NCBI RefSeq assembly: GCF_005860805.1
Contig: NZ_VCEJ01000002.1
Coordinates: forward strand, 62,001 to 126,000
DNA length: 64,000 bases
Source: Dyadobacter luticola
GTDB taxonomy: Bacteria > Bacteroidota > Bacteroidia > Cytophagales > Spirosomataceae
Direction of reading: 5' to 3'
Part shown: positions 62,251-64,000 of the stretch, one piece after another
Layout of the letters: each line of letters begins with the position of its first letter
How positions within the stretch are numbered: position 1 is the stretch's first letter
Notes under the pieces: model-generated
Told to the model about the DNA's origin: nothing
Databases searched by the model: none
The model's input: the letters and a program-made list of their open reading frames with translations, nothing else
Program-made: the position numbers and the translations under genes

Positions 62251-63315
62251 TTATTTAACCTGAAAATTAACCAGTACAAAAGCCTGCGGGCCTTTTTGTT
62301 CTTCACCTTTCGTAATGTCACGGTCAAAAGGCCTGTTTACATTATTCGCAGCCAGATCTTCCAGTCGAGCATCGACTTTTAAATGATAAGTTCCTGGTTT
62401 CCAGTGGTCTTTTGGAATAAATAACTCACGCGTTTCTTCCCGGACAAACTGCCATTCACCTGCAATCTTACTGCCATCTTCATGTGTGATCTCAAATGCT
62501 TCGTCGAGAAGTCCATGATCCAGCGGTTCCTGAAAATCAATCATTAGTGCTGAAAGAGTGCCAGATTTTGGCGGGTTGATTTTCCAACTTTCGGGAACAG
62601 GAGAGAGGCTGTCGCGGATTGTGGTCACAAATGTTTTAGTGTAACTTTTCGCTAGCGCGCTACCGTCCACATCCTTCCAATGTTGTGAAATGATAATGCT
62701 GTACTTTCGATTTTTAAGCATGGGCGCGCCTAACTTTTTATTCGGTTGTAAATCGCGCTTGATCCTCCCCGGATCGAGCCAGAGCGTGAGCTGCGTGCGG
62801 TCTTCATTCCAGAGTTCCGGCTGCAAGTCGAGAAATGCGTTTTTAACCGTATCTGCCTGATCGTCAAGTAAAGCAACATGTTGCGCCGATCTTCCTTCGC
62901 GCATCGGCTGGCTGAATTGCAGATAAACTTTCAGCAGGTTTTCGGGGACGGTATCCTGCGTCGGAAAAATGGCGGTTAGTTTCGGAGCGTCTGAGGCGTC
63001 GGGCTGAGGAATCGAAAATTGGGCAATCGATTTTTCGCCTTCAAAAATTTCATAAGTAAGTCCGCGGGTGAACGGGATCAACGGCGTGAAAATGAGCCTA
63101 TCTTCCTGTTTTTCAATGTCGCCAAAAATGGTAAGCTCATTATCATAGCTCGCATCGACCCGAACAGAAATGGGCTTCGTGCCCTCCGCAAGCTGGTTTG
63201 GAATGGAAACCGCGACTGCCTTTTTGTTTTTCCAGATGATGGAAACCGCTTTTTTCTCGTCGTTTTTCTGGCAGGAAATAATTATAGTTAATACAAAAAA
63301 AGTCAGGCTGCACAT
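62251..63315 (-). CDS. Lipoprotein with Ig-like (CopC/big-domain-type) repeats
   Basis: 354 residues from ATG 63315; a longer frame from 63393 would overlap the upstream gene and place extra residues before a clear lipoprotein signal (CSLTFFVLTIIISC, lipobox IISC). The rest is beta-rich with Ig-like modules (KAVAVSIPNQLAEGTKPISVRVDASY; PENLLKVYLQFSQPMREG; FTRGLTYEIFEG), patterns seen in Ig-like 'SbsA_Ig'-type domains. It follows the truncated upstream gene by 34 bp. A surface-exposed or periplasmic role is inferred. Confidence 0.7.
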   Translation of the reverse strand: MCSLTFFVLTIIISCQKNDEKKAVSIIWKNKKAVAVSIPNQLAEGTKPISVRVDASYDNELTIFGDIEKQEDRLIFTPLIPFTRGLTYEIFEGEKSIAQFSIPQPDASDAPKLTAIFPTQDTVPENLLKVYLQFSQPMREGRSAQHVALLDDQADTVKNAFLDLQPELWNEDRTQLTLWLDPGRIKRDLQPNKKLGAPMLKNRKYSIIISQHWKDVDGSALAKSYTKTFVTTIRDSLSPVPESWKINPPKSGTLSALMIDFQEPLDHGLLDEAFEITHEDGSKIAGEWQFVREETRELFIPKDHWKPGTYHLKVDARLEDLAANNVNRPFDRDITKGEEQKGPQAFVLVNFQVK

Positions 63316-63349
63316 GATGTACAACCTGACTTGCCTGAAATTCAATATC

Positions 63350-64000
63350 TTACAAATAGCGCTCACTGGAAGTCCAAAGATCGAGGCTGCCATTAGATCT
63401 GCGTTGCAGCATGATCATCCGCGAATCGTCCAGCTTGTCCATTTGGATCACATTCGTCACCGGCAGTGACACAAAGTTCACGCCTGCGGTAGCAAAGTTT
63501 TCTTCCACCGGCGTCGTCAGAGAACCCTGGTAGGATTCAATGTTTTTATATTTCACTTTGAAAACCGGTCTCGCTGAATTCGCCATCATTAAAAAAGAGT
63601 CGCCGCCTTTTTTGACCGTTACCATATCAATCGGCTGATTTCCACTGCCCATTTCCGCTACGGTGCGGCCTTTCACATGAGTGCCCGGTTTCAGTTCATC
63701 CATCGGGAAAAGAACCAGCGGCGTGCAGGTGTAGCTCGCTACCAGGTATTTTTTTCCACTGATTTCAGCAGTCGTAAAAGTTTTGATCGGCGCCAATGTT
63801 TCGTATTTGCCGTGCGCGGCGTGGTAGATTTCTAATGTTGCAGCATCTTGTTTATCTGTAAAAGGAAAAGGAATGCTGCGGAAAGTAGAGCTGAAAGTCT
63901 GGCCCGACAAGCCGCTCACCAGTACTTTACCGTCGGCAAAGCCAATATCTGAAATCGCCGAAACGCGGATCGGGTTGCCGCGCTGGTCTTTATCCGTCTC
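63350..64000 (-). CDS. Partial protein of unknown function (start beyond window)
   Basis: 217 codons in frame from the window edge to the stop at 63350; the true start lies outside. The text alternates short beta strands (ISDIGFADGKVLVSGLSGQTF, ISGKKYLVASYTCTPLVLF, VTVKKGGDSFLMMANSARP), as in a repeat propeller or beta-sandwich. It is followed by the lipoprotein gene after a 34-bp gap, so the two are probably co-transcribed. The family is not recognised. Confidence 0.65.
   Translation of the reverse strand, partial: ETDKDQRGNPIRVSAISDIGFADGKVLVSGLSGQTFSSTFRSIPFPFTDKQDAATLEIYHAAHGKYETLAPIKTFTTAEISGKKYLVASYTCTPLVLFPMDELKPGTHVKGRTVAEMGSGNQPIDMVTVKKGGDSFLMMANSARPVFKVKYKNIESYQGSLTTPVEENFATAGVNFVSLPVTNVIQMDKLDDSRMIMLQRRSNGSLDLWTSSERYL

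Overview
The window comes from a free-living or plant/soil-associated member of the Bacteroidota, most likely the Cytophagales (a Dyadobacter- or Spirosoma-like genome). The reasons are an ECF sigma/FecR/SusC/SusD cassette, several proteins with type IX secretion (T9SS) C-terminal sorting domains ending in the usual 'YPNP...' region, a PorV-type outer membrane protein, PF06580-type and LytTR two-component pairs, and TAnnTTTG-type promoter elements such as the one in front of arsR. The genus is inference; no rRNA or tRNA gene was found to anchor it.

Layout. 1-4932: the tail of a probable glycosidase, then a leftward block (SDR oxidoreductase, TetR regulator, acyltransferase) with a twin palindromic operator, NhaA, and a beta-barrel protein. 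5391-9930: three rightward secreted proteins, two of them repeat-bearing paralogues flanking a T9SS substrate; this is the least familiar locus in the window. 9991-18247: a PQQ dehydrogenase fused to cytochrome c, a five-PAS histidine kinase, an FtsX/MacB-type permease and a lone LytTR regulator. 18383-21645: a dihaem cytochrome c and a rightward arsenic locus (arsR, arsM, and an arsC-arsN2 fusion) with two matching ArsR boxes. 22430-26892: a tight leftward operon of two LytS-like kinases, one LytTR response regulator, a ChrB-domain/AraC fusion and a small outer membrane protein.

27018-40494 is one leftward island: ECF sigma, FecR anti-sigma, SusC, SusD, a second PQQ dehydrogenase, a Tat-exported enolase-superfamily dehydratase and an SGNH/TPR membrane protein. 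Three of its spacers carry large hairpin-forming repeats. The simplest reading is a sigma-controlled uptake system whose substrate is oxidised and dehydrated in the periplasm; the substrate is unknown. 40684-50638 holds a DUF2911 protein, a YcxB-like protein and an operon of LytTR regulator, TPR kinase and a giant T9SS subtilase.

50952-64000 is a mosaic of single genes: GNAT acetyltransferase, gamma-glutamyltransferase, MATE pump, T9SS substrate, 2H phosphoesterase, AraC regulator with divergent phytanoyl-CoA dioxygenase, PorV-like protein, a PIN toxin/DUF2281 antitoxin pair, a START-domain protein, a lipoprotein and a gene cut by the window edge.

Besides genes, the window is rich in short-period repeats (10-, 15- and 19-bp units) and inverted repeats in spacers, two of them running into coding sequence. 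No transposase, CRISPR array, tRNA or rRNA was seen.
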